From positions 1 through 64,000 of the forward strand of contig CADAKX010000007.1 in assembly GCA_902788605.1 (NCBI GenBank): a stretch of DNA of 64,000 bases. The letters are read 5' to 3'. This stretch comes from an uncultured Prevotellaceae bacterium (lineage in GTDB: Bacteria > Bacteroidota > Bacteroidia > Bacteroidales > Bacteroidaceae). This document shows positions 1-12,614 of this stretch, in pieces. The translations under genes and the position numbers were made by a program. Below the pieces are notes generated by a model, which did not search any database, was not told the origin of the DNA, and saw only the letters and a list, made by a program, of their open reading frames with translations. Position 1 is the stretch's first letter. The number at the start of each line of letters is the position of its first letter.

Positions 1-1
1 C

Positions 2-304
2 TCGAAGGCTGTCGAGAATGTGAATGAGGTGAAGTCGGGTCTCATCATGAGCCGCCGCATCATCTTCACCCCCAGTGTAGACCTGAAGGACGAGCTGGCG
101 AATACCGCCATCCAGATCTCCTGCATCGACCGCAATGGTAAGGAGGTGAAGCGCGTGACCTCAACCTCGGGTGAGGTCGAGGATGAGGAAACCTCACCCC
201 AGCCCTCTCCGAGCGGAGAGGGAGCTGATCAGACCGGCAATGAGAATCAGGGCGGTGGTGGCACCACCAATCCTCCCTCAGGCGGCGGAAACGAGAATGA
301 CTAG
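2..304 (+). CDS. HU-like DNA-binding protein with Gly-rich tail (C-terminal part, copy A)
   Basis: The frame is open from base 2 and ends at TAG 302-304, leaving 100 residues; the N-terminal half lies outside the window. The start matches the paralogue at 40572-41147 (SKAVENVNEVKSGL against AKSVADVNDVKSSL), including the RRIIFTPS beta-arm region. Both copies end in the same tail, TTNPPSGGGNEND, which fits the Bacteroidota HU class with glycine-rich C-termini. Copy A carries a 13-residue segment (PQPSPSGEGADQT) absent from copy B, encoded by a palindromic element at 195-234. A heptamer array follows two bases after the stop. Likely a nucleoid-type DNA-binding protein; its partners are unknown. 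Confidence 0.85.
   Translation, partial: SKAVENVNEVKSGLIMSRRIIFTPSVDLKDELANTAIQISCIDRNGKEVKRVTSTSGEVEDEETSPQPSPSGEGADQTGNENQGGGGTTNPPSGGGNEND
195..234 (+). repeat. Palindromic element inserted in frame in HU copy A
   Basis: The core is ccctctcc (203-210), loop gagc, ggagaggg (215-222), a perfect 8-bp stem. Aligned with the HU paralogue, both share gaggaaacctc and then ggcaa(t/c)garaa, while copy A has about 40 extra bases that replace one base, a net gain of 39 nt or 13 codons. The element is GC-rich and looks like the CCTC...GAGG repeats common in Bacteroidota genomes. Confidence 0.75.
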
Positions 305-305
305 A

Positions 306-424
306 GAGGGCTGAGGGAAGAGGGCTGAAGGCTGAGGGCTGAGGGCTGAAGGAAGAGGGCTGAAGGCTGATGGCTGAGGGCTGATGTCTGATGTCTGAAG
401 GCTGATGGCTGATGGCTGAAGCCC
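306..424 (+). repeat. 17-unit heptanucleotide tandem array
   Basis: The sequence reads as 17 consecutive 7-mers of the form GA[A/G/T]GGCT (variants GAGGGAA, GAAGGAA, GATGTCT, GAAGCCC) starting two bases after the HU stop codon. Seven is not a multiple of three and each unit holds TGA across its junction, so any plus-strand frame meets a stop within about 21 nt. The minus strand stays open as a Ser/Gln/Pro heptapeptide repeat, which I treat as an artefact of the array. Confidence 0.9.
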
Positions 425-514
425 TCACCTCTAATCAAAAACCTAAGTATTAACTTTTCGATTAAGCGAACGCCATCATGCTTGCATGAATGGCTGAGCG
501 AGAGAAAAGTCAAA

Positions 515-596
515 ATGAAATTTTAACCTGATTCTTGCAAGCATCATCACGGCAATTCTCACCACACTGGGCACCACCAGCTGTATGGGAGTGTGA
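515..596 (+). pseudogene. Frameshifted relic of a 'smalltalk'-type small protein
   Basis: ATG AAA TTT at 515 meets TAA at once, but removing one T from the TTTT run at 521-524 opens a 26-codon frame. It ends at TGA 594-596 and would begin MKFNLILASIITAIL and end TTLGTTSCMGV. That hydrophobic stretch closing in LGTTSCM is the hallmark of the tiny Bacteroidota 'smalltalk' proteins that accompany HU and cell-wall hydrolase genes, and an intact relative lies at 44649. Either the gene is dead or the base count in the homopolymer varies. No convincing promoter is visible directly upstream. Confidence 0.5.
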
Positions 597-613
597 TTTC
601 CCAATAAAACATA

Positions 614-652
614 AAATCCCAAGGCAAAGTGATACTGCTTTGGGATTTTTTT
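614..652 (+). terminator. Intrinsic terminator after the smalltalk relic
   Basis: Stem 616-626 (atcccaaggca) pairs with 636-646 (tgctttgggat), 11 bp with one G-U pair, around a 9-nt loop, followed by a T-run to 652. Confidence 0.8.
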
Positions 653-715
653 CGTATATTCGCGGCAGAAATAACTAAACGATACGATATAAATGTAATT
701 TCCTATATAAAAGAA

Positions 716-1228
716 ATGATTAGAAGAGCTGAAAAAAAGGATATACCGGGTATCATCAGTTTGCTGCATCAGGTAAACATGGTGCATCATGTACTGCGCC
801 CCGACTTGTTTAAACCCCACACTACCAAGTATAACGAACAGGAGCTGGAGGCCTTGATGGGTGATGACAGCAAACCTATCTTTGTCTTTGATGCAGAAGC
901 CCCCCGACCAAACGGGGGGCTGGCCTCTGCCAGGGGGCAAAAGGTAAGTCCCATTTTAGGTCATGCTTTCTGCATGGTGACCGAGGTCAAGGGCGATAAA
1001 TTGCTGCAGGACATCAAGACGCTGTATATTGATGACATCTGCGTAGACGAAAATGCTCGCGGCAAGCACGTCGGCAAGGCTTTGTATGAATATGTGCGCA
1101 ATTATGCCCAGTCGATTGGTTGCAACAACATCACCCTGAACGTATGGGATGGCAACGATGCGGCTCAAAACTTTTACAGGAACATGGGCATGAAAGTCCA
1201 GAAAACGACAATGGAAATTGTACTGTAA
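716..1228 (+). CDS. GNAT-family N-acetyltransferase with a palindrome-encoded insert
   Basis: A 170-residue GNAT protein. The acetyl-CoA binding region is visible as LYIDDICVDENARGKHVGK (the ENxRGxxVGK loop), followed by the GCNNITLNVWDGN and AAQNFYRNMGM motifs typical of the fold. Start 716 (MIRRAEKKDI) is preferred over an upstream ATG at 629 because the family begins at this point and 629 falls inside a terminator. Around residues 60-78 the run EAPRPNGGLASARGQKVSPI interrupts the usual beta-hairpin between PIFVFD and LGHAFC; it coincides with the inverted repeat at 893-930, suggesting an in-frame element insertion. The substrate is unknown. Confidence 0.85.
   Translation: MIRRAEKKDIPGIISLLHQVNMVHHVLRPDLFKPHTTKYNEQELEALMGDDSKPIFVFDAEAPRPNGGLASARGQKVSPILGHAFCMVTEVKGDKLLQDIKTLYIDDICVDENARGKHVGKALYEYVRNYAQSIGCNNITLNVWDGNDAAQNFYRNMGMKVQKTTMEIVL
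893..930 (+). repeat. Palindromic element inside the GNAT gene
   Basis: The inner stem agcccccc (898-905) / ggggggct (914-921) is perfect over 8 bp. An outer stem gcaga (893-897) / tctgc (926-930) continues it with a 4-nt bulge. It is G/C-rich and unlike the flanking coding sequence. Confidence 0.7.
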
Positions 1229-1249
1229 TATTACAACTTATTTTTCGGA

Positions 1250-1624
1250 ATGAACATTGAAGAATTACGAGAATACACGTTATCACTCTACGGTGTGACC
1301 GAAGATCAGCCGTTTGGCGATGACGTCCTGACCTTCCGACTGGAGGGAAAGATCTTCGCTTGCCTTTGGTTGGGTGGCGGCAGTCATGATATGAAAGAGT
1401 CTGCCGAAGCCAGAATTGCTCTGAAGCTCTCGCCAGAAAGAAACGAAGAGCTTCGAGGTCAGTTCTCTGCCGTGACGCCTGCCTGGCACTGGAACAAGAA
1501 ACATTGGAGCGATGTGTATTACGAACAGGTAAATGATGCGCTGGTTCAGGAATGGCTCAAGGAGTCCTATCTACTTGTGGCATCAAAACTTCCCAAGGCA
1601 ATACGGGTGAAGTATATCTCATAA
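1250..1624 (+). CDS. MmcQ/YjbR family protein
   Basis: A 124-residue protein of the usual single-domain length. It shows the YjbR order: an N-terminal helix with EQLR-like EELREYTLSL, then PFGDDVLTFRLEGKIFACL, a central LKLSPERNEELR segment, and the conserved PAWHWNKKHWSDVYY region near residues 82-96. Family members have a CyaY-like fold and are often called DNA-binding, though their cellular role is poorly defined. It follows the acetyltransferase by 21 nt on the same strand, so the two are probably cotranscribed. The next gene is convergent. Confidence 0.85.
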   Translation: MNIEELREYTLSLYGVTEDQPFGDDVLTFRLEGKIFACLWLGGGSHDMKESAEARIALKLSPERNEELRGQFSAVTPAWHWNKKHWSDVYYEQVNDALVQEWLKESYLLVASKLPKAIRVKYIS

Positions 1625-1673
1625 TTATCAGTTCGATTTTGTGACAATCACATCTTTTATTCACAACGGCTCC

Positions 1674-5727
<4,054 letters not shown>

Positions 5728-5778
5728 AGAGTGGCACAGTATTTGCATGTAGCTCTGAAAACTTTAAGCAAAGCTAAT

Positions 5779-6378
5779 ATGACAGAGAAAGATATCAATA
5801 TCGAAGACGAGGAGACCTTGGACGAGGCTCCTGTCGATGAGACTGACAAAGAGGCAGAGGCAACAGAGGAAACGGCAGACGCCGAGACCTCTGACAATGC
5901 CGAGGCCGAAGAGAAAGTAGAAGAGAAGGACCCCCTGGAGGAGGCTCAGGCTCAGATTGCCGACCTGAAGGACAAGTACCTGCGCCAGGTGGCCGAGTTT
6001 GACAACTATCGCAAGCGCACCATGAAGGAGCGTGCCGAACTGATACTGAACGGCGGCGAGAAGACCATCTCGGCCCTGCTCCCCGTGATTGACGACATGG
6101 AGCGCGCCATCGCCAACGGTGCCAAGACGGACGACCCACAGGTGCTGCGCGAGGGCATGGAACTGATCTACCAGAAGCTGATGAAGGCACTCGAGGCTCA
6201 GGGCGTCAGCAAGATCGAGACCCAGGATGCCGACTTCGACACTAACCTGCACGAGGCTATCGCTCTGGTGCCTGGCATGGGTGACGACAAGAAGGGCAAG
6301 GTGATTGACTGCATGGCCACCGGCTATAAACTGAACGACAAAGTAATCCGCTACGCAAAGGTAGCAGTTGGACAATAA
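5779..6378 (+). CDS. grpE: Nucleotide exchange factor GrpE
   Basis: A 199-residue GrpE, the nucleotide exchange factor for DnaK. The acidic, disordered N-terminus (about residues 1-55, [20 protein letters not shown]) leads into the long helix containing [15 protein letters not shown]. The C-terminal beta-domain carries the family signature [10 protein letters not shown] near 160 and ends in [15 protein letters not shown]. The start at 5779 is preferred over an in-frame ATG at 5731, which would add an atypical segment next to the previous gene. The stop precedes the dnaJ start by one base, so the pair is translationally close. Confidence 0.95.
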   Translation: MTEKDINIEDEETLDEAPVDETDKEAEATEETADAETSDNAEAEEKVEEKDPLEEAQAQIADLKDKYLRQVAEFDNYRKRTMKERAELILNGGEKTISALLPVIDDMERAIANGAKTDDPQVLREGMELIYQKLMKALEAQGVSKIETQDADFDTNLHEAIALVPGMGDDKKGKVIDCMATGYKLNDKVIRYAKVAVGQ

Positions 6379-6379
6379 A

Positions 6380-7549
6380 ATGGCACAGAAAAGAGACTAC
6401 TACGAGGTGCTGGGCATCAGCAAGACGGCCTCGGAAGACGAAATCAAGAAGGCATACAGAAAGATAGCCATCAAATATCACCCCGACCGCAATCCTGGCG
6501 ACAAGGAGGCCGAGGAGAAGTTTAAGGAGGCTGCAGAGGCCTACAACGTGCTGCACGACCCACAGAAGCGCCAGCAATACGATCAGTTTGGATTCAACGG
6601 CCCTATGGGCGGAGGCTTCGGCGGAGGCTTCGATGGCTTCGGCGGAGCGTCGATGAACATGGACGATATCTTCTCGATGTTTGGCGATATCTTCGGCGGA
6701 CACGGCTTCGGAGGTGGCTTCGGTGGTGCTCGCGGTGGTCGCTCTCAGGTACACAGAGGCAGCGACCTGCGCCTGAAGGTGAGACTGACTCTCGAGGAAA
6801 TCAATACGGGTGTCACCAAGAAGTTCAAGGTAAGAAAGGACATCACCTGCACCCATTGTCACGGCACAGGTGCCGAGGGAGACAGTGGCAGCGAGACCTG
6901 CCCCACATGTCACGGTTCGGGTGTCATCACCCACACCACCCAAAGCATCTTTGGCATGATGCAGACTCAGGGCGTTTGTCCCACCTGTCACGGCGAGGGC
7001 AAGGTGATCAAGAACAAATGTAAGGACTGCGGCGGCACCGGTGTCACCAAAGGCGAGGAAGTGGTGGAAATCAACATCCCCGCTGGCGTGGCCGAGGGTA
7101 TGGTGGTCAACGTACCTGGCAAGGGCAACGCTGGTCATCACGGCGGTATTGCAGGCGATATTCAGGTATATATCGAGGAGGAAGAGAACAATACCTTCGT
7201 ACGCGATGGCAACGACCTGATATACAACCTGCTGCTCGACTTCCCCACTGCAGCACTGGGTGGCGAGGTGGACATCCCCACCATCGACGGCAAGACACTG
7301 AAGGTGAAAATAGAGGGTGGCACACAGCCTGGCAAGACCATGCGCCTGAGAGGCAAGGGACTGCCTGCCGTACAGGGCTATGGCAACGGACGCGGAGACC
7401 TGGTGGTCAACATCAGCGTCTATGTACCCAAGACGCTCTCGCGCGAAGAGAAGGCTGCCATCGAGGCTTTCAAGGGCAGCGATAATTTCAAGGGCGACAA
7501 GTTCACCAAGGACAGCATCTTCCAGCGTTTCAAGAACTACTTCAGTTAA
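6380..7549 (+). CDS. dnaJ: Chaperone DnaJ (type I Hsp40)
   Basis: A 389-residue type I J-protein. The J-domain (about residues 4-70) has [17 protein letters not shown] with the HPD tripeptide. A Gly/Phe-rich segment follows ([13 protein letters not shown]), then the zinc-binding domain with four Cys motifs ([32 protein letters not shown]) and the C-terminal client-binding domains. It stimulates DnaK ATPase and delivers clients. dnaK itself is not in the window. The start [12 protein letters not shown] at 6380 is the family start; an in-frame ATG at 6368 lies inside grpE. Confidence 0.95.
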   Translation: MAQKRDYYEVLGISKTASEDEIKKAYRKIAIKYHPDRNPGDKEAEEKFKEAAEAYNVLHDPQKRQQYDQFGFNGPMGGGFGGGFDGFGGASMNMDDIFSMFGDIFGGHGFGGGFGGARGGRSQVHRGSDLRLKVRLTLEEINTGVTKKFKVRKDITCTHCHGTGAEGDSGSETCPTCHGSGVITHTTQSIFGMMQTQGVCPTCHGEGKVIKNKCKDCGGTGVTKGEEVVEINIPAGVAEGMVVNVPGKGNAGHHGGIAGDIQVYIEEEENNTFVRDGNDLIYNLLLDFPTAALGGEVDIPTIDGKTLKVKIEGGTQPGKTMRLRGKGLPAVQGYGNGRGDLVVNISVYVPKTLSREEKAAIEAFKGSDNFKGDKFTKDSIFQRFKNYFS

Positions 7550-7574
7550 ATCTTAAATCTCATACCCACAGCTT

Positions 7575-8891
7575 ATGACCTATCAAGAAGCTACTGAATA
7601 TCTGTTTAGCCAGACACCCAGCTACGAGAAGCAGGGCGCCACAGGCTATAAGGAGGGACTGGAGACCACTCTGGCGCTCGACGAGCACTTCGGTCATCCC
7701 CACCAGGCCTTTCGCAGTATCCATATTGCCGGCACCAACGGCAAAGGTTCACTGTCGCACCTCATCGCGGCGGAGTTTCAGGTGAGCGGGTACAGGGTAG
7801 GTCTCTACACCTCGCCACACCTTGTAGATTTTCGCGAGCGCATACGCGTGAACGGAACGCCTATCGACGAGGACTATGTTGTAAAGTTCGTGGAAGAGGA
7901 AAAGGAGTTCTATGAGCCCCTGCACCCCTCGTTCTTTGAGCTGACCACAGCGATGGCATTCAAGTATTTCAAGGAGAAGCACGTGGACATCGCCGTCATC
8001 GAGGTGGGGCTGGGTGGCAGACTGGACTGTACGAATATCATCACGCCCATCCTCAGCGTTATCACCAACATCTCGCTGGACCATACCCAACTGCTGGGCA
8101 ACAGTCTGGAGCAGATTGCCTTCGAGAAGGCGGGCATCATCAAACCTGGGGTGCCAGTGGTCATCGGCGAGGCTACGCCCGAGACGCGCGCCGTATTTGA
8201 CGCCATCGCTGCAGAGCAGCAGGCACCCATATACTATGCGGAGGATGAAAAGGAAATCACGTCGGCCACGCTGACAAGCGAGGGTATGATGCACTATACA
8301 TGCGTGCATCTGGGCGACTTTGAGTGCGAACTGACGGGTGACTTCCAGCCTATCAACATGAACACCATGGTGGTAGCACTCCACAAACTGGTGGACAGAG
8401 GTTATCTGGCAGACATTATCGAGCCAAAGAACCAGGCACTGGTGGCCGAGGAGATGAGCAATGCATTCAAGAACGTCACCAAGATCACTGGGCTAATGGC
8501 GCGCTGGCAGACAGTAAGAGAGAACCCGAGGGTGATCTGCGACACGGGTCACAACCCCGGCGCATGGCACTATCTGGGCAAACAACTGGCCAACCTGAAA
8601 TGTCACCAACTGCACATCGTCTTTGGTATGGTGGAGGACAAGGATGTCTATAGCGTGATGGCGCTGCTGCCCAAGAATGCCACGTATTTCTTTACGAAGG
8701 GTTCGACCAAAAGGGCCTTCCCAGAGACGTCCCTCAAGATATTCGGAGAGCAATTCGGCCTGAAAGGCGAATGCTATCCCACAGTGGAAGAAGCCTACGA
8801 AGCTGCCATGCAAGGCGCTACTAGTGAAGACGTTATATTTATCGGAGGCAGCACTTATGTTGTGGCCGACTATTTGAAAACAAGAATTTAG
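7575..8891 (+). CDS. folC: Bifunctional dihydrofolate / folylpolyglutamate synthase
   Basis: A 438-residue Mur-ligase-family enzyme. The P-loop GTNGKGS is at about residues 54-60, followed by GLYTSPHLVDFRERIRVNG and the VIEVGLGGRLDCTN metal/ATP region. The C-terminal ligase domain has CDTGHNPGA and IFIGGSTYVVADY. It adds glutamate to dihydropteroate or folates in the cytoplasm. It follows dnaJ by 25 nt and is closed by a strong terminator at 8914-8946. Confidence 0.93.
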   Translation: MTYQEATEYLFSQTPSYEKQGATGYKEGLETTLALDEHFGHPHQAFRSIHIAGTNGKGSLSHLIAAEFQVSGYRVGLYTSPHLVDFRERIRVNGTPIDEDYVVKFVEEEKEFYEPLHPSFFELTTAMAFKYFKEKHVDIAVIEVGLGGRLDCTNIITPILSVITNISLDHTQLLGNSLEQIAFEKAGIIKPGVPVVIGEATPETRAVFDAIAAEQQAPIYYAEDEKEITSATLTSEGMMHYTCVHLGDFECELTGDFQPINMNTMVVALHKLVDRGYLADIIEPKNQALVAEEMSNAFKNVTKITGLMARWQTVRENPRVICDTGHNPGAWHYLGKQLANLKCHQLHIVFGMVEDKDVYSVMALLPKNATYFFTKGSTKRAFPETSLKIFGEQFGLKGECYPTVEEAYEAAMQGATSEDVIFIGGSTYVVADYLKTRI

Positions 8892-8913
8892 TTGTTTTTA
8901 ACACCAATTTTTT

Positions 8914-8946
8914 ACCGATTTGTTTGCACAAGTCGGTATTTTTTTG
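8914..8946 (+). terminator. folC terminator overlapping the galM promoter
   Basis: Stem accgatttg (8914-8922) / caagtcggt (8929-8937), 9 bp with one G-U, loop tttgca, then a T-run to 8945. The loop supplies the TTTG that fits as the galM -33 box. Confidence 0.8.
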
Positions 8947-8954
8947 TTCCTTTG
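8923..8954 (+). promoter_or_regulatory. Probable gal operon promoter
   Basis: TTTG at 8923-8926 and TTCCTTTG at 8947-8954 (one mismatch to TAnnTTTG), 20 nt apart, followed by GCAG. It lies within the folC terminator. Confidence 0.6.
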
Positions 8955-8988
8955 CAGAAAGAATACTTTAACTAAAAACATTTATAGT

Positions 8989-10080
8989 ATGACAAACTCA
9001 ACAGAAAATGCGAATCTGTGTGGTCTGAAGCGCGAAGACTTCCAGACCACCATCAATGGTAAGAAGACCGATCTTTACATCCTGCGCAACCGCAAAGGTT
9101 ACGAAGTAGCTATCTCAAACTATGGTGGTGCCATCTGCGCTATCATGGTGCCTGACAAAGACGGCAACGTGGCTAACGTGATTCAGGGACACGCCAATAT
9201 CGAGCAGCTGATGAGTGGCAACGAGCCTTATCTCTCAACACTCATCGGACGATGGGGCAACCGCATCTGCAAAGGCATGTTCACACTGAACGGCAAGGAG
9301 TATCAGGTGGCCATCAACAATGGTCCTAACCACCTGCACGGCGGACTCAAGGGCTTCAACGCCAAGGTTTGGGACGCACGTCAGATGGGTCCTCGCTCAC
9401 TGGCTCTGCACCGTGTATCTTCCTATGGTGAAGAGGGTTACACTGGCGAGCTGGATGTAACGGTAGAGTTTACCTTCACTGACAACAACGAGTTGGTATT
9501 AGAGTATCTGGCTACCACCAACAAGAAGACTATCGTGAACCTGACACACCACGCTTTCTTCTCAATCGCTGGTACTGCTGATCCCACTCCCACAGTGGAC
9601 GACATCATCTGTGAAATCAACTCAGACTTCTATCTGCCCACAGACGACACCGCTATTCCTACTGGCGAGATCCTGAAGGTAGAGGGTACTCCCTTCGACT
9701 TCCGCAAGCCCAAGGCCATCGGTAAGGAGATCAATGCCGACCACGAGCAGATTAAGTTTGGCAACGGATATGACCACAACTATGTACTGAACAAGAAGGA
9801 AGAGGGCGAGATGAGCTTCGCTGCACGTCTGACCGATCCCAAGAGCGGACGTACACTGGAGTGCTGGACCACTGAGCCTGGTATGCAGCTCTATACTGGC
9901 AACTACCTGAATGGCTATAAGGGCGCCAACGGATGCACCTTCCCACGCCGCTCGGCTGTTTGTCTGGAGACTCAACACTTCCCCGATTCTCCCAACCGTC
10001 CTTACTTCCCCAGCGTCGTTCTGAACCCAGGCGAGCGCTATAAGCAGAAGACGATCTATAAGTTTGGCATTGCAAAATAA
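8989..10080 (+). CDS. galM: Aldose 1-epimerase (galactose mutarotase)
   Basis: A 363-residue GalM that interconverts alpha and beta galactose. Key family features are GRWGNRI near residue 86, NNGPNHLHGG near 105, the catalytic His in NLTHHAFFSI near 187-190, GYDHNYVL near 262 and the C-terminal CLETQHFPDSPN. The start is MTNSTENANL at 8989, about 35 nt after the -7 box; an ATG at 8920 lies in the terminator. It is first in a three-gene galactose operon with a transporter and galK. There is no signal peptide, so it is cytoplasmic. Confidence 0.93.
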   Translation: MTNSTENANLCGLKREDFQTTINGKKTDLYILRNRKGYEVAISNYGGAICAIMVPDKDGNVANVIQGHANIEQLMSGNEPYLSTLIGRWGNRICKGMFTLNGKEYQVAINNGPNHLHGGLKGFNAKVWDARQMGPRSLALHRVSSYGEEGYTGELDVTVEFTFTDNNELVLEYLATTNKKTIVNLTHHAFFSIAGTADPTPTVDDIICEINSDFYLPTDDTAIPTGEILKVEGTPFDFRKPKAIGKEINADHEQIKFGNGYDHNYVLNKKEEGEMSFAARLTDPKSGRTLECWTTEPGMQLYTGNYLNGYKGANGCTFPRRSAVCLETQHFPDSPNRPYFPSVVLNPGERYKQKTIYKFGIAK

Positions 10081-10101
10081 ACCAATAAAACAATAGAAAA
10101 A

Positions 10102-11334
10102 ATGTCACAAAAACAAACACAGAACTATCTGTTCCCGTTGATTATTGTGTTCATCGTGTGCTTCCTCATCGGATTCATCACGACGATGAACAACTCGATG
10201 ATCGAATTCTGTAAGGAAGCCTTCCAGTTGAGCGACACGCAAGGCCAGTTGGTTAACACGTTCTTCTATGGTGCTTACTTCTTCTCGATCCCGTTTGCCA
10301 TGATGATGAACAAGATTGGCTACAAGGCTACGCTCGTTCTCGGTCTGGCTGTCGTTGGTTGCGGCTTCATCGCCAACAACCTCGGCGTAACGGCTGCCCT
10401 CGGCACAGCTAATGTGTACACCGTATTCCTTTGCTGCATGAGTATTGTGGCTCTGGGTGTGGTGATGCTGCAGCTGGTGGCTAACCCCTATGTAATGGTA
10501 TTGGGTAAGAAGGAGAGTGGTGCTTTCCGCATGACGCTGTCTCAGGCGCTGAACTCAGTGGCTACTACCGTGGCTCCTATCTTCATCACCTACGTGATCA
10601 TCGCTGGTAAGCCCAAACTGCCCGAGAACGTGCCTGGACCATTCCTCATGCTGGGTATCTTTGCGCTGGTTATCGCTGCCATCCTGTTCTTCATCAAGTT
10701 GCCCGATCCCGATATGGATAAGAAGGACAACGCTGAGGAGGCTGTGGCTGATGCCAACAAGTATAAGTCAAGTGTATTCAAGTATCCTCACGTATGGTTC
10801 GGTGCTCTCGCCATCGCCATGTACATGGGTCTGGAGATTGGTATCCCCTCTATGCTTCCCGCTTACTGGAAAGCTGACCCCACACTGCCTGGCTCGGCTA
10901 CGGAATACCTGCCCTACTACTGGGGTGGCATGATGGTGGGCCGTTTCGTGGGCTCTGCCATCCTGGCTAAGTTTGAGGCTCGTAAGCTGCTGACCGCCTG
11001 TCTGATTCTGGGCGCATGCTGCGTGGGCATCTCATTCTTCCTGCCTGGTATGGCTGCCGTCTATGCTATGCTGGCTGCTGGTCTGTTCCACTCTGTGATG
11101 TGGCCTCTGATTTTCAACCTGGGTCTCCAGGAACTGGGTCCTCACACCAAGAACGCATCAGGCCTCATCAACATGGGTGTGCTGGGTGGTGCTACCCTGC
11201 CTCTGATCATGGGTGCCATCGTTGACGACCCCGCCCTCGGCGTTGGTGTTGCCATCATGCTCATGTTCGTGTACTACGCTTACGTACTCTGGTTCTGCAA
11301 CTGGGGCAGCAAGATTGGTATCAACGTGAAATAA
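10102..11334 (+). CDS. Sugar MFS transporter (glucose/galactose or fucose permease type)
   Basis: A 410-residue major facilitator protein with about 12 hydrophobic segments, beginning YLFPLIIVFIVCFLIGFITTMNN. The GFxTxMNN segment in the first helix and LVANPYVMVLG near residue 130 are typical of the FucP/GluP group, which are proton-coupled sugar symporters. The position between galM and galK, 21 nt after galM, makes galactose (or glucose/galactose) the likely substrate, in the inner membrane. Confidence 0.88.
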   Translation: MSQKQTQNYLFPLIIVFIVCFLIGFITTMNNSMIEFCKEAFQLSDTQGQLVNTFFYGAYFFSIPFAMMMNKIGYKATLVLGLAVVGCGFIANNLGVTAALGTANVYTVFLCCMSIVALGVVMLQLVANPYVMVLGKKESGAFRMTLSQALNSVATTVAPIFITYVIIAGKPKLPENVPGPFLMLGIFALVIAAILFFIKLPDPDMDKKDNAEEAVADANKYKSSVFKYPHVWFGALAIAMYMGLEIGIPSMLPAYWKADPTLPGSATEYLPYYWGGMMVGRFVGSAILAKFEARKLLTACLILGACCVGISFFLPGMAAVYAMLAAGLFHSVMWPLIFNLGLQELGPHTKNASGLINMGVLGGATLPLIMGAIVDDPALGVGVAIMLMFVYYAYVLWFCNWGSKIGINVK

Positions 11335-11381
11335 GTGACTATCACCTATTACTAATAATAACTAATTAATACTATTGAATT

Positions 11382-12548
11382 ATGATGGACATTGAATTTG
11401 TAAGAAGTCGCTTCATCAAGCACTTTGACGGTAAGACAGGAAATGTTTATGCGTCTCCTGGTCGTATCAACCTGATTGGTGAGCACACCGATTATAATGG
11501 TGGATTCGTATTCCCAGGAGCTGTTGACAAGGGTATCATCGCTGAGATGCGCCCCAACGATACTGAGGACACCGTGATGGCTTATGCTATCGACCTGAAG
11601 GATCGCGTGGACTTCAAACTCAACGACCCCGAAGGCCCCAAGGCCTCTTGGGCTCGCTATATCTATGGTATCTCACTCGAGATGAAGAAGCTGGGCGTTC
11701 CCGTGAAGGGCTTCAACATTGCCTTCGCCGGTGATGTGCCCCTGGGCGCTGGTATGTCATCAAGTGCTGCCATGGAGAGTTGCTTCGCATGCGGTCTGAA
11801 CGACCTCTTCGGCGACAACAAGGTGTCTCAGTGGGATATGGTACTGGCTGGTCAGGCTACAGAGCACAACTACTGCGGCGTGAACTGCGGTATCATGGAC
11901 CAGTTTGCATCTGTCTTCGGTAAGGCTGGATGCCTGATGCGTCTGGACTGCCGCAGCCGTGAGTTCGAGTACTTCCCATTCAAGCCCGATGGCTATCGCC
12001 TGGTGCTGCTTGACTCTGTCGTTAAGCACCAGTTGGCCGGCTCTCCCTACAACGATCGCCGCAACAGCTGCGAGAACGTGGTGAAGCACATCCAGGCCAA
12101 GCACCCCGAGGGCAAGTTTGAGACCCTGCGCGACTGCACATGGGAGCAACTCGATGAGGTTCGCGCCGAGGTGGGCGAAGAGGACTACAAGCGCGCTAAG
12201 TTCGTGCTGGGCGAGAAGGACCGCGTATTAGCTGTCTGCGACGCTCTGAACGAGGGCGACTACGAGAAGGTGGGCGAGATGATGTACAAGACGCACGAAG
12301 GTCTGTCAAAGGACTACGAGGTGTCTTGCGAGGAGCTCGACTTCCTGAACGACATCGCCAAGGAGAACGGCGTAACAGGTTCTCGTATCATGGGTGGCGG
12401 CTTCGGTGGCTGCACCATCAACCTGGTACGCAACGACATCTATGCTAAGTTCATCGACGACGCTAAGAAGAAGTTCAACGCAAAGTATGGCCACGAGCCC
12501 AAGGTCTATGACGTTGTCATCGGCGATGGCTCACGCAAGCTCTGCTAA
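11382..12548 (+). CDS. galK: Galactokinase
   Basis: A 388-residue GHMP-family kinase that makes galactose 1-phosphate. It has the galactokinase signature GRINLIGEHTDYNGGFVFP (about residues 27-45), the ATP-binding PLGAGMSSSAAMES (about 122-135), the catalytic Asp in CGIMDQFAS, and the C-terminal GGGFGGCTINLV. It is the last gene of the gal operon and ends at a strong terminator. Two adjacent ATG codons (11382 and 11385) could serve as start. galT and galE are not in this window. Confidence 0.95.
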   Translation: MMDIEFVRSRFIKHFDGKTGNVYASPGRINLIGEHTDYNGGFVFPGAVDKGIIAEMRPNDTEDTVMAYAIDLKDRVDFKLNDPEGPKASWARYIYGISLEMKKLGVPVKGFNIAFAGDVPLGAGMSSSAAMESCFACGLNDLFGDNKVSQWDMVLAGQATEHNYCGVNCGIMDQFASVFGKAGCLMRLDCRSREFEYFPFKPDGYRLVLLDSVVKHQLAGSPYNDRRNSCENVVKHIQAKHPEGKFETLRDCTWEQLDEVRAEVGEEDYKRAKFVLGEKDRVLAVCDALNEGDYEKVGEMMYKTHEGLSKDYEVSCEELDFLNDIAKENGVTGSRIMGGGFGGCTINLVRNDIYAKFIDDAKKKFNAKYGHEPKVYDVVIGDGSRKLC

Positions 12549-12564
12549 GATAATCACATCATCA

Positions 12565-12600
12565 AAGGAGTTAGGGGAACAGCCTCTAACTCCTTTTTCC
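12565..12600 (+). terminator. gal operon terminator
   Basis: Stem aaaggagttagggg (12565-12578) / cctctaactccttt (12584-12597), 14 bp with one G-U, 5-nt loop, ending in T's. Confidence 0.9.
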
Positions 12601-12614
12601 AAAAATCAAATACT

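Noticed and set aside
66..513. Minus-strand frames with Ser/Gln/Pro heptapeptide repeats
   Set aside because: They are the translation of the GANGGCT array, which stays open on that strand by composition; there is no start context or family resemblance.
1640..1672. tgtga-caa-tcaca inverted repeat between convergent genes as a terminator
   Set aside because: The stem is only 5 bp and the T-run is weak; not enough to call.
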